This document shows, piece after piece, positions 19,810 to 27,521 of a stretch of DNA of 32,422 nt. The translations under genes were made by a program, and so were the position numbers. The DNA lies in the NCBI GenBank assembly GCA_017620015.1, contig JAFZRE010000028.1:1-32422 (forward strand), given 5' to 3'. Position 1 is the first letter of the stretch. Each line of letters starts with the position of its first letter. This stretch comes from Bacteroidales bacterium. Lineage in GTDB: Bacteria; Bacteroidota; Bacteroidia; Bacteroidales; ML635J-15. The notes under the pieces are model-generated. The model ran no database searches, was not told the origin of the DNA, and saw only the letters and a list, made by a program, of their open reading frames with translations.

Positions 19810-20112
19810 ATGGCAGAGAATAATAACCAGCTGAATATTGAATTGGACGAAACTGTTGCACAGGGAACGTATGCAAACCTTGCAGTAATCACTCACTCGT
19901 CATCGGAATTTATACTTGACTTTGTAAGGGTTATGCCTGGTGTACCAAAGTCTAAGGTGCAGTCGAGGATAATACTTACTCCCGAACATGCAAAGAGGCT
20001 TCTGCGTGCACTACAGGACAATATCCAGAAGTTCGAGTCAAATTATGGTTCGATAGAAATTCAATCTTCAAAATTGCCGATGAATTTCGGAGGCAATACA
20101 GCTAAGGCTTAA
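19810..20112 (+). CDS. DUF3467 family protein
   Basis: The 100-residue protein contains GTYANLAVITHSSSEFILDFVRVMPGVPKSKVQSRIILTPEHAKRLLRAL, which I recognise as the DUF3467 family. The family is small, soluble and of unknown function. The gene starts 11 bases after rpoC and ends 20 bases before a strong terminator, so it is the last gene of the rpoBC transcript. That context suggests a link with transcription or translation, but nothing in the sequence (no Cys cluster, no obvious nucleic-acid-binding motif) proves it. Confidence 0.85.
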   Translation: MAENNNQLNIELDETVAQGTYANLAVITHSSSEFILDFVRVMPGVPKSKVQSRIILTPEHAKRLLRALQDNIQKFESNYGSIEIQSSKLPMNFGGNTAKA

Positions 20113-20132
20113 ATTATTCGATTTTTATAGGT

Positions 20133-20166
20133 AAAAAAAAGGAGAATTATTCATTCTCCTTTTTTT
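20133..20166. terminator. Bidirectional intrinsic terminator between rpoC-DUF3467 and porU2
   Basis: The stem GGAGAAT / ATTCTCC has a 5-base loop and is flanked by eight A on the left and seven T on the right. It therefore works on both strands: after the DUF3467 gene on plus and after the C25 peptidase gene on minus. The two convergent genes are only 91 bases apart. Confidence 0.88.
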
Positions 20167-20203
20167 GTTCCATTATGCGATCTTAGGTATCTTTGTTAGT
20201 GGA

Positions 20204-23200
20204 TTATCTCAATATGTACATTTTTCCAACTTCTCGCTTGAAATACTTGTCAGTGCCGACATCCCGCTTTTCAATTTCCTCTCCGTTGAGTTTTGCCTTT
20301 ACAGTGTAGAAGTAAATGCCATTTGCAAGTTTATCTCCATAGGTGTCGCAACCGTCCCATGCGTATTCGGTAATATTCTTTCCAATGGTTATCGGTCCGA
20401 GTTCTTCAAGGTATATGCGCTTTACAATCTTACCTGTAACTGTGAATATTTCTATTTCAAGTTCGTCAGGAGTTTCGCTGCCTGTAAGCTCGAAAACGAA
20501 GCGTGTCTGCGAACTGAATGGGTTGGGGTAGTTCATCAGGTTGGTAATTGTTGACTTTGTTATTATGCAGAAGTCTATTACGTAGCTATTGTCGCCCGAA
20601 ACGTTACCAGTAGCATCTTTTGCCTGAACTGCAAGCCTGTACGTTCCATCCTCTGTGAATATAGGTTTGTATATTATTTTGCAGCTGTTGTTGGGTAGTT
20701 CGGCAGGAATCCACTCTATGGTTTCCGAAGGATTTTCCTGTATTCCGAAATTTATTCGTTTGGAACGACCAGTGGTAAGGTTTGTTAGTTTCAAGTCAAA
20801 TAGCGATGTATCGTTAAGTGCCAAGTACTTGTTTTCGTCCTTTAGAGTGATGAGGATTTCAGGTTTTGCCGAAATTATTTCACCGTTCATTATGAATTTT
20901 CCGTCGAAACTGACTTCGAGCAGTGGATTTGTATTGTCGTTGGATATATAGAAATATTTTGAAGCGATGTTATTGTAGTGATATTGTTCGGGCTGGTAGT
21001 AAGTGCCAGTAGCTTCGTTTATCGGGTTGAATTCCACCCAGATGCTGTTCATACCAGAAAGACCAAGCGTTGAGTAGCGTATCGTATCTATTATGATGTC
21101 GTGGGCTGGGTGGGGCCGGAGGGTACGTATGTCTATTATGGTCTCGTTGTTGTGGCTGTCGCGGAGCCAGTATTTTACCACGAGGCTGTCCATGTCGTAG
21201 TTGCTGACATTCTGTGTTGCAATCGAGAACACAAGTTCATCGCCACGTTCGATGGTGTCTGTATGGAAGAAAAAGCCTTGTTTAGGGTCGATTGCAGTTT
21301 CTGGAACACCGTCGAAACGTAGTTGCCATTTCTTCAGCTGTGGCGGAGTACGGTTTACTGTGTCGCGTGTAAATAGGTTGAGTCTCAGGTTCGGGTATGT
21401 TCGATAGTCGATAAGGTTTCCAAGTGCTGAAAGCAGCAGGTCGTTGGCTCCCAAGCTGTCGATGACTAGGACTTCTTCGCCTGATGGACTTATGCCGTAC
21501 ACTTCGAGTTTAAGGTCCTCATCTGGGTCACTCTGGTGCGCCCATTGTAGGGAGCGCCATTGTTTCGAAGGACCAACGACAACGCTTTTTATGTATCCGT
21601 AAGTCATGTCGGTTACAAGGTCGAGCGGGTCCATGTCAATGTCGTCGCCAAAAACTTCCCTATGTACAGATGGTGTTCCTTTTTTTGTACAGAAAATATA
21701 TGCCTTATTGTTAGGTACTGTGCGTATTAGCGTAGCACCGAGGTTTTCCATATTTTGCTTTAATGTTTCGGGAAGCGATGAGAATGCAACGTTTCGCCAT
21801 GAATATATAAGTATGTAGTAGCCGTCGGGAACATCGTTTAGCAGGTTAATCATGCCGTTGAGTGCATTTGTATTTATGTCGAAAGTAAAATATGGCTGAG
21901 GTGTCGATGCAGAAAAGCACTTTGGGTAGTTACGGTGTCCATAGTTCTGCTTGTTCGACTGCCAAGCGAGTATTGTTACTGGGTCTATTACTGCGACTAC
22001 CATTGCTGCTCCAGTGTTGCAATTGCTGTTTCCTCCAGTTTGAGAGCCCATTGTATTGTCGATTGACCAGCGCACGACATTGAAGGTACTAGAATTTACA
22101 TTTGCACGGTTGTGGCATCTTAATTGTTTCTGTCCTTGCGAATAAGTAAAGACCTGTGTATTTCTGTTATATTCGATTAGGTTAAAATTGTCCTTTTTGA
22201 ACTGATAGTAGTGTGCTTGCGACCATCCTTCTTCGCCTTCAATATATATGAACGATGATTCTTTCCACGATGCTTCGTCTTGACTAGATACTCGCCAGTA
22301 GTAAACAGTGTTTTCCGTTAGTCGGAAGGGCAGTTCCCATCTTACGATTCCGCCCTCGCTCTGTACTACCATTTCGCGCATCAGCGGACTGTTGAAGGCA
22401 TCGGTGGTGTCAATCTGGAAACGATAGCCAGCAGTACCGAGGAACGGGTCACCTGTAGAGGCTGTCAGCGATACGGTATCGTATGGATATATGGCGTATT
22501 CGTAAGGATAAATAGGAAAGATGTCGCTAGACCTAATTAAGAAGGTCATTGTGGCATAGTTGTTCGTTTCCGACAATTCGTCTATTTCATTCATTCCATC
22601 GACATATACGCGGATGCTGTTCATACCGGTGCCATCGATAATATTGGTAGGAATCCTTACGTTTGTACTTCTGCGGTAGAGACAGCCATCAACAATAGTT
22701 TCATAATGCGACTCGTTGCCATCGGGGAGTGTTCGTTCCACATACACATAAAATGGCTGTGTAACAGCTTTTCCAAAGTTTCGTATGTCAACCACTACGT
22801 CGAAACTGTCTTGTACTGTTGTTATCTCTCTGGGGGATATGCTAATGGATGAATTATCAATCATTAGGTCGGGTTTCGACTTCGGTCCGACAACTATTGC
22901 GGGGTCGCCGTGCAAAGTTATCTGATAGCTTGTAATTTCTGTGTTTGTGCTCCAAGAATCGGTAAGTACGTTTTTCAGTGTGTTTTTTATCTGGATTCCA
23001 ATCGGACGGCTGTATTTCTTATATGCGAAATTCTTGTAAAGTTCGTTGGTGTATGTGTGCAAGTAGCTTGTATTTCCCATGTCCATCGATGACATGAATC
23101 CTATTGCTCCTTTGTTCGACTTTACCCAAATGTCGCTAAGAGTGTTGGTTGTCGAATGTATTGCGCCGACATAACATGAGTTGCCTATCATAAACGGATA

Positions 23201-25135
23201 TCTGCCTTCGTTGTTGTAGAAATCGGGAGATTCGATTTCGTGGTCGAAAGTTGTTGACGATCCGTGACCGAAAAACATCATTATAGATACACCATCGTTT
23301 ATAAGGTTGTCAATCGAATCACTATTTGTTGTTGTTACCGCAGCGGATGAATTTTTCAGGAAGGTATGAACCTGTCCTCCGAAAAGCGTATCTTCTATGG
23401 TTGTTCTGTACGATTCCAGATAAGATTGTATATGGGTTTGTTCTATTATATTGTTACCGCCACCGAAGTGCAAAATTTCCTTGTTCCATAATGCAGGTTC
23501 TGCCGATTCGTAAGTCATTACTTTGTTCAAGTAGGTTGTTAACTGCGATATGGATGTTATTGCAAGTCGGCCGGTTGCAAAAAGCGGTTCGACAGTGGTA
23601 CCGCCGATTCCTACAGTAAAAAGCTGGTCGCTGGCAGGTTGTCCTGCCGATGGCACTGTCGTGTAGGCGGCATTTGATGCGTTGCTTCTGAATTGGCTTG
23701 CCTCAAGCGACCGTCCTACTAGGAAAAGGTATTTTTCAGAAGGCGATGATTCGTAAATAGCCTTGCAAAAACGACGTATGGCGGCAGGATTTCTGCCGAC
23801 TCCGTATGCGTACTGGTCGTAAAGCTGAGCCACGTCGGCTACCATTGCCTTGTAACCGGTTGTAATTCTGTATTGGGCATATTGTTCGCATGCAGAAATG
23901 TATTTGTTGTGGGTGACAATTATGTAGTCGGCGCTTGGCATGCGCGAAATGTAGTCTATGAATTTGTTGTCTGTCGAAACTTTTTTTATTGCTACTGGTG
24001 TCTGGAAGCCTTCTGCACCGACAATAATCATTTGTCTTTCGGTGTCGGTGTGACCGACAAGTGCTTTTATCGAGCCGTCAATATTTGTGCTTATTCTTTC
24101 GTGATTTGTAAGGTCGTATAGTATGGCTTCGCTTCCCGATGCAAAGTTTGTGATTTCCAAATAGTCGCGATTGTCGGCATTGTTTGTGGGAAGTGTAAAC
24201 GCAAAGACATTTGTATTTTCGAAGTTCCAGTTGTGCGGATAATTTATGTCGATGTAGGAAATCGCATTCTTGTCGTTCTCATCGTAGTTAGTTCTGAATG
24301 CCAATGCTGTAGATGCTGTAATTGACGTACTTGGCACTGCAAATTTTTTCCGTATAAATTCGTAGCCACGATAAGTGGTGTCGATGTATGTTGTTCCTTG
24401 CAATCCTACCGTAAGATGATGTATTGCATAGTATGACGAAGAGTTGCTCGCATTTATTCCCCCGACTGCAATTTCTATTTCAGTGTCGGGACCACTGGAA
24501 TAAACACCTGCCGTAGCTATTGTTTTCGAAAGTCCTGACGAGTTCAGTACTGTTGCATCCATCCAGCCTTCCGATTGCGTTATGAAACTTCGGGTATTAC
24601 CAGCATAGTATTTCCCTGCATAGTTGGCGCGCTTATGTCTAATACAATAATTTTGACGGTTTGCAATATGGCTGTCGTAGTCTGTATCATCGGACATGGC
24701 CATTCTCCTGTTGCCGGTGCTGTAGTTCCATGTGAGAAAATATGTAGCTGTATCGTTGTAGAAACTTATTTCTGGGTTTATCATGCTTTCTGGCGAATCG
24801 TAGAAATCGTATTCGTCGGTACCGCGATTCTTTTCTCCATAGAACTCGATGTAACCGTTTGAACTAAGGGTTCCGTCGCTGTTTACTCCGTTGATATGAA
24901 TATATTGTTCTTCACCATTGTGGAAAATCTGTATATGGTTGGCGTTGACAAGGTTTATAGGAACATTAGCCGAAACAAGTTGCGAAGAGTAAACTCTATA
25001 TACACCATCCTTGATAACTTGAATCTTAAAGTATTGCTGGTCGTAATTGATCCATGAGTTTGCTTGTGACATCAAGATGTGCGGCACAAGTATGATGGCG
25101 ATGGCAAAAAATAGATATTTGATGCAATGTTTCAT
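20204..25135 (-). CDS. porU2: C25 (gingipain-fold) peptidase, putative T9SS sortase PorU2
   Basis: The 1643-residue protein has a signal peptide at about 1-23 (ending LMSQ). After a beta-rich N-region, the C25 domain spans about 390-750: SADYIIVTHNKYI, EKYLFLVGRS, then MMFFGHGSSTT with catalytic H624 and IGNSCYVGAIH with catalytic C654. A CARDB-like domain follows (about 752-870, KPDLMIDNSS to ELSETNNYA), further beta domains, a second CARDB-like stretch (about 1283-1398), and a FlgD-Ig/CTD-like end (NYPNPFSSQTRFVFEL, DKLANGIYFYTVKA). Classical PorU is about 1150 residues, so this longer form fits PorU2. It should cleave or attach T9SS cargo at the cell surface. It starts 3 bases after the porV2-like gene. 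The PorU2 name rests on size, architecture and neighbour, not on a search. Confidence 0.8.
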   Translation of the reverse strand: MKHCIKYLFFAIAIILVPHILMSQANSWINYDQQYFKIQVIKDGVYRVYSSQLVSANVPINLVNANHIQIFHNGEEQYIHINGVNSDGTLSSNGYIEFYGEKNRGTDEYDFYDSPESMINPEISFYNDTATYFLTWNYSTGNRRMAMSDDTDYDSHIANRQNYCIRHKRANYAGKYYAGNTRSFITQSEGWMDATVLNSSGLSKTIATAGVYSSGPDTEIEIAVGGINASNSSSYYAIHHLTVGLQGTTYIDTTYRGYEFIRKKFAVPSTSITASTALAFRTNYDENDKNAISYIDINYPHNWNFENTNVFAFTLPTNNADNRDYLEITNFASGSEAILYDLTNHERISTNIDGSIKALVGHTDTERQMIIVGAEGFQTPVAIKKVSTDNKFIDYISRMPSADYIIVTHNKYISACEQYAQYRITTGYKAMVADVAQLYDQYAYGVGRNPAAIRRFCKAIYESSPSEKYLFLVGRSLEASQFRSNASNAAYTTVPSAGQPASDQLFTVGIGGTTVEPLFATGRLAITSISQLTTYLNKVMTYESAEPALWNKEILHFGGGNNIIEQTHIQSYLESYRTTIEDTLFGGQVHTFLKNSSAAVTTTNSDSIDNLINDGVSIMMFFGHGSSTTFDHEIESPDFYNNEGRYPFMIGNSCYVGAIHSTTNTLSDIWVKSNKGAIGFMSSMDMGNTSYLHTYTNELYKNFAYKKYSRPIGIQIKNTLKNVLTDSWSTNTEITSYQITLHGDPAIVVGPKSKPDLMIDNSSISISPREITTVQDSFDVVVDIRNFGKAVTQPFYVYVERTLPDGNESHYETIVDGCLYRRSTNVRIPTNIIDGTGMNSIRVYVDGMNEIDELSETNNYATMTFLIRSSDIFPIYPYEYAIYPYDTVSLTASTGDPFLGTAGYRFQIDTTDAFNSPLMREMVVQSEGGIVRWELPFRLTENTVYYWRVSSQDEASWKESSFIYIEGEEGWSQAHYYQFKKDNFNLIEYNRNTQVFTYSQGQKQLRCHNRANVNSSTFNVVRWSIDNTMGSQTGGNSNCNTGAAMVVAVIDPVTILAWQSNKQNYGHRNYPKCFSASTPQPYFTFDINTNALNGMINLLNDVPDGYYILIYSWRNVAFSSLPETLKQNMENLGATLIRTVPNNKAYIFCTKKGTPSVHREVFGDDIDMDPLDLVTDMTYGYIKSVVVGPSKQWRSLQWAHQSDPDEDLKLEVYGISPSGEEVLVIDSLGANDLLLSALGNLIDYRTYPNLRLNLFTRDTVNRTPPQLKKWQLRFDGVPETAIDPKQGFFFHTDTIERGDELVFSIATQNVSNYDMDSLVVKYWLRDSHNNETIIDIRTLRPHPAHDIIIDTIRYSTLGLSGMNSIWVEFNPINEATGTYYQPEQYHYNNIASKYFYISNDNTNPLLEVSFDGKFIMNGEIISAKPEILITLKDENKYLALNDTSLFDLKLTNLTTGRSKRINFGIQENPSETIEWIPAELPNNSCKIIYKPIFTEDGTYRLAVQAKDATGNVSGDNSYVIDFCIITKSTITNLMNYPNPFSSQTRFVFELTGSETPDELEIEIFTVTGKIVKRIYLEELGPITIGKNITEYAWDGCDTYGDKLANGIYFYTVKAKLNGEEIEKRDVGTDKYFKREVGKMYILR

Positions 25136-25138
25136 TTT

Positions 25139-26239
25139 CTATAGTCGGCTGGATGATTCCTTTTTCTTTACGTTGAAGCAGTAGCTGAGGGAAAATACAT
25201 GTGAGTACAATGCAATGCTCTGGTCTCCGATGTCGGTAAACGCATAGTCGAGACGGACTCCGTAAAATTTCACGCCGACACCGATGTTAGGTTGCCACGA
25301 GAAAGTTTTTTTGCCGTCGTAGTCGGGGACTGACTGGAAGTTGTTGAAACCACAGCGGAGGAAAACCAAGTCGTTGTAGCCGAGTTCAAGACCAAATGCA
25401 GGGTCGATGCTTAATGCCTTGCTGCGGATAAGAGTACTGCGTTTACCGTCGAAGGTTGTCACTAGGTCTATTTCTGGGTAAATCGTGAACTTTTCCTTTA
25501 TTGTGAACAAATATCCTGCACCGAGCATAAGACGGGGCACAGTGACTTCGACACCGTTTACTGGAATTTCGTTGCCAGTTTCAGTAAATACATCTTCGAG
25601 CAGTTCGCGGTTGTAGTTCCATGCGTTGAAAGTTCCGATTCCATCGCGAAGCACTGCACCGAAGCGCCAAGCCTTGTAGTCGTATCGGGCTGCAAAGTCG
25701 AGACCGAAGCCTACGGCGTGAGCAAATTCACCGACATTTCTGTATATAATCTTTACATTTCCGCCAACGCTCAGTCCTTCAACTGGCAAAGTATGCGAGT
25801 ACGATGCTATAAATGCGTAGTCGGCTATGGAGAAAGATGTAATGTTGTCGTAGTTAATGTTTCCGTTGGCATCGATGAGGTTCAGTGTGTTAGGGATGTC
25901 GTCGACCCCGAAGCGGACCATTGAAAGCGCTACTGCCGATTTGTCGTCAATCTTGTATCCTGCGCCCACAAAGTCGTATTTTGATATGCCTGCGAAATAT
26001 TCGGAGTGCATAGCACCAATTTCAATTTGCTTGTCGAGGCTTGTCAGTGCGGCAGGATTCCAGTAGTTTGCAGAAATATCGTTGGTGGAGGAAATTACGG
26101 CTGTTCCCATGCCCAATGCTCTGGCACCCACGCCAATAGATAGGAATTCGTTGCTATATTTTGCTACTCCCTGTGCATTTAAAAAATTTACAGCGGTTGC
26201 TAATAACACAAATAATGCTAATTTTGCAGTCGTTTTCAT
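25139..26239 (-). CDS. porV2: PorV/PorQ-family outer-membrane protein (PorV2-like)
   Basis: The 366-residue protein has a signal peptide at about 1-22 (FLNAQ). It then has the PorV/PorQ family start: YSNEFLSIGVGARALGMGTAV, then NDISANYWNPAAL. Many alternating beta strands follow, ending FSLSYCF, consistent with a FadL-like 14-stranded barrel. In the known T9SS, PorV shuttles cargo from the translocon to the PorU sortase. The peptidase encoded 3 bases downstream is its likely partner. The gene is divergent from pssA; 69 bases separate them and no clean promoter could be assigned. Confidence 0.82.
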   Translation of the reverse strand: MKTTAKLALFVLLATAVNFLNAQGVAKYSNEFLSIGVGARALGMGTAVISSTNDISANYWNPAALTSLDKQIEIGAMHSEYFAGISKYDFVGAGYKIDDKSAVALSMVRFGVDDIPNTLNLIDANGNINYDNITSFSIADYAFIASYSHTLPVEGLSVGGNVKIIYRNVGEFAHAVGFGLDFAARYDYKAWRFGAVLRDGIGTFNAWNYNRELLEDVFTETGNEIPVNGVEVTVPRLMLGAGYLFTIKEKFTIYPEIDLVTTFDGKRSTLIRSKALSIDPAFGLELGYNDLVFLRCGFNNFQSVPDYDGKKTFSWQPNIGVGVKFYGVRLDYAFTDIGDQSIALYSHVFSLSYCFNVKKKESSSRL

Positions 26240-26308
26240 CAGTCAAATTTTACGTTGCAAAGAAAACGAATTTAAACGACAACTTATTATATATTTTAAA
26301 AAAAAGGT

Positions 26309-27064
26309 ATGAATAAGATAAAAGCAGCATTTCCATCGTTCGTGACTTCGCTGAATATGGTCTGTGGAGTGTGCGCTTCGGTGCTTGCAATGCAAGGCGA
26401 GACAAAGCTTGCCGTAGTGCTGATAATTTTGGCGGCTGTATTCGATTTCTGCGATGGTTTTGTGGCACGACTTCTAAATTCGGTGTCGGAATTCGGCAAG
26501 CAGATGGATTCTTTGTCCGACCTTATCAGTTTTGGAGTGGCTCCGTCGGTCATAATGTACGAATTTGTGGTGTCAAACGGACTTTTTTCGCACTATGTTG
26601 CACTTTTCGTTTTGCTGATTGCCGTATTTTCGGGACTTCGTCTTGCAAAATTCAACATCGACCCCGAACAGACTACCGAATTCAAGGGTTTGCCAACTCC
26701 AGCATCGGCACTATTTGTGATTTCGGTTTGCTACTATTGCAAGACAAGCGATTCCTCTTTGGCTCAGGCACTTACATCGCAGGCTGCCGTTATTGCAGTG
26801 GTGGCTTTTGTCTGCATAATGATGGTGGTAAATCTACGCTTGTTCTCAATGAAGATTAAAACATTGAAAATAAAGGCGATAATCTGGCAACTAATCCTTG
26901 TCGCATCGTTGGTTGCTTTTGTGTGCCTGTTCGGTGTGCTCGGATTGGCATTTACCATTATTTTGTATGTTATCTTATCAATAATCAGGAATATAATTAA
27001 TCGTGATAATTCCCATGGCGACGCGGCATGCCACGTCGCTACAGAATCATCAAATAATAAATAA
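26309..27064 (+). CDS. pssA: CDP-diacylglycerol-serine O-phosphatidyltransferase
   Basis: The 251-residue integral membrane protein carries the complete CDP-alcohol phosphotransferase motif DG(x2)AR(x8)G(x3)D(x3)D at 49-71 (D49, G50, A53, R54, G63, D67, D71). Several membrane helices follow. It makes phosphatidylserine, precursor of phosphatidylethanolamine, at the inner membrane. N-terminal FVTSLNMVCGVCASVLA matches the family. The last helix ends near IILYVILSIIRNIINR, and the final 20 or so residues (NSHGDAACHVATESSNNK) are encoded by a palindromic repeat and an A/T-rich tail, so the natural C-terminus has probably been extended. Confidence 0.9.
   Translation: MNKIKAAFPSFVTSLNMVCGVCASVLAMQGETKLAVVLIILAAVFDFCDGFVARLLNSVSEFGKQMDSLSDLISFGVAPSVIMYEFVVSNGLFSHYVALFVLLIAVFSGLRLAKFNIDPEQTTEFKGLPTPASALFVISVCYYCKTSDSSLAQALTSQAAVIAVVAFVCIMMVVNLRLFSMKIKTLKIKAIIWQLILVASLVAFVCLFGVLGLAFTIILYVILSIIRNIINRDNSHGDAACHVATESSNNK
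27018..27039. repeat. REP-like palindrome inside the 3' end of pssA
   Basis: GCGACGCGGC and GCCACGTCGC form a 10-bp inverted repeat with one mismatch around a central AT. It resembles the GC-rich extragenic palindromes seen in many genomes. Its GC content contrasts sharply with the A/T-rich sequence on both sides, and it is translated as part of the PssA tail. Confidence 0.7.
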
Positions 27065-27195
27065 TCGAATTTTCAAATCATCAAATTTTCAAATCTTTAA
27101 ACCTTGAACTTTAAACTTTAAACTTTAAACCTGAAACTTAGAAACATAGAAACGGCGTAGCCATAGAAACTTAAAAACTTAGAAACTAAAAACAT
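27065..27195. repeat. Low-complexity spacer repeat: TCAAATTTTCAAA, AACTTTAAACTTTAAAC and a GAAACGGCGTAGCC unit
   Basis: Bases 27065-27100 repeat ATCATCAAATTTTCAAAT words. 27105-27137 has three to four AACTTTA units. 27137-27195 has GAAACTTAGAAACATAGAAAC words enclosing one GGCGTAGCC mini-hairpin (27152-27160). It is the same style as the spacers at 211-299 and 32041-32160. No gene is seen here. The purS ATG follows at 27202. Confidence 0.75.
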
Positions 27196-27201
27196 ATTGT
27201 C

Positions 27202-27456
27202 ATGAAATTTTACGCTCAAATCAATGTTATGCCGCTTAAGGCTTTATTGGACCCACAGGGAAAGGCTGTATTGAACAGCGCAGTTAAGACTGGTTTCGAG
27301 ACTCTCCGCAATGTTCGTATAGGCAAGCATATAGATGTTGAAATAGAGGCATCTAGCGAGGCAGAAGCCAGCAAGAAAATTGACGAATTTTGCAGCAAGG
27401 TTCTCGTTAACCCGATAATTGAATCCTACGAGTTCTCTATTGCTGAGATAAAGTAG
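27202..27456 (+). CDS. purS: Phosphoribosylformylglycinamidine synthase subunit PurS
   Basis: The 84-residue protein has the PurS pattern: MKFYAQINVMPLKALLDPQGKAVLNSAVKTGF, then VRIGKHIDVEIEASSEAEASKKIDEFCSKVLVNPIIESYEFSI. PurS bridges PurL and the glutaminase PurQ in the fourth step of purine synthesis (FGAR to FGAM). Length is full. Neither purQ nor small purL is beside it, so its partners must be encoded elsewhere. A possible operon with the lipoprotein gene downstream starts 65 bases on. Confidence 0.85.
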   Translation: MKFYAQINVMPLKALLDPQGKAVLNSAVKTGFETLRNVRIGKHIDVEIEASSEAEASKKIDEFCSKVLVNPIIESYEFSIAEIK

Positions 27457-27521
27457 CATTTTCAAAGACATTTAGGATTGGGAACATGTTTATGCGTGTT
27501 TCCCGATATTTGTATGGTCTG

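Noticed and set aside
20165..20554. 129-residue plus-strand ORF opposite the end of the C25 peptidase gene
   Set aside because: It begins inside the terminator and runs antisense to a well-supported gene; composition is that of a shadow frame.
26240..26308. Promoters for porV2 (minus) and pssA (plus) in the 69-base divergent gap
   Set aside because: Only partial matches were found (minus-strand TTTCTTTG without the A of TA, plus-strand TATATTTT 11 bases from the ATG) with wrong spacing; not listed as features.
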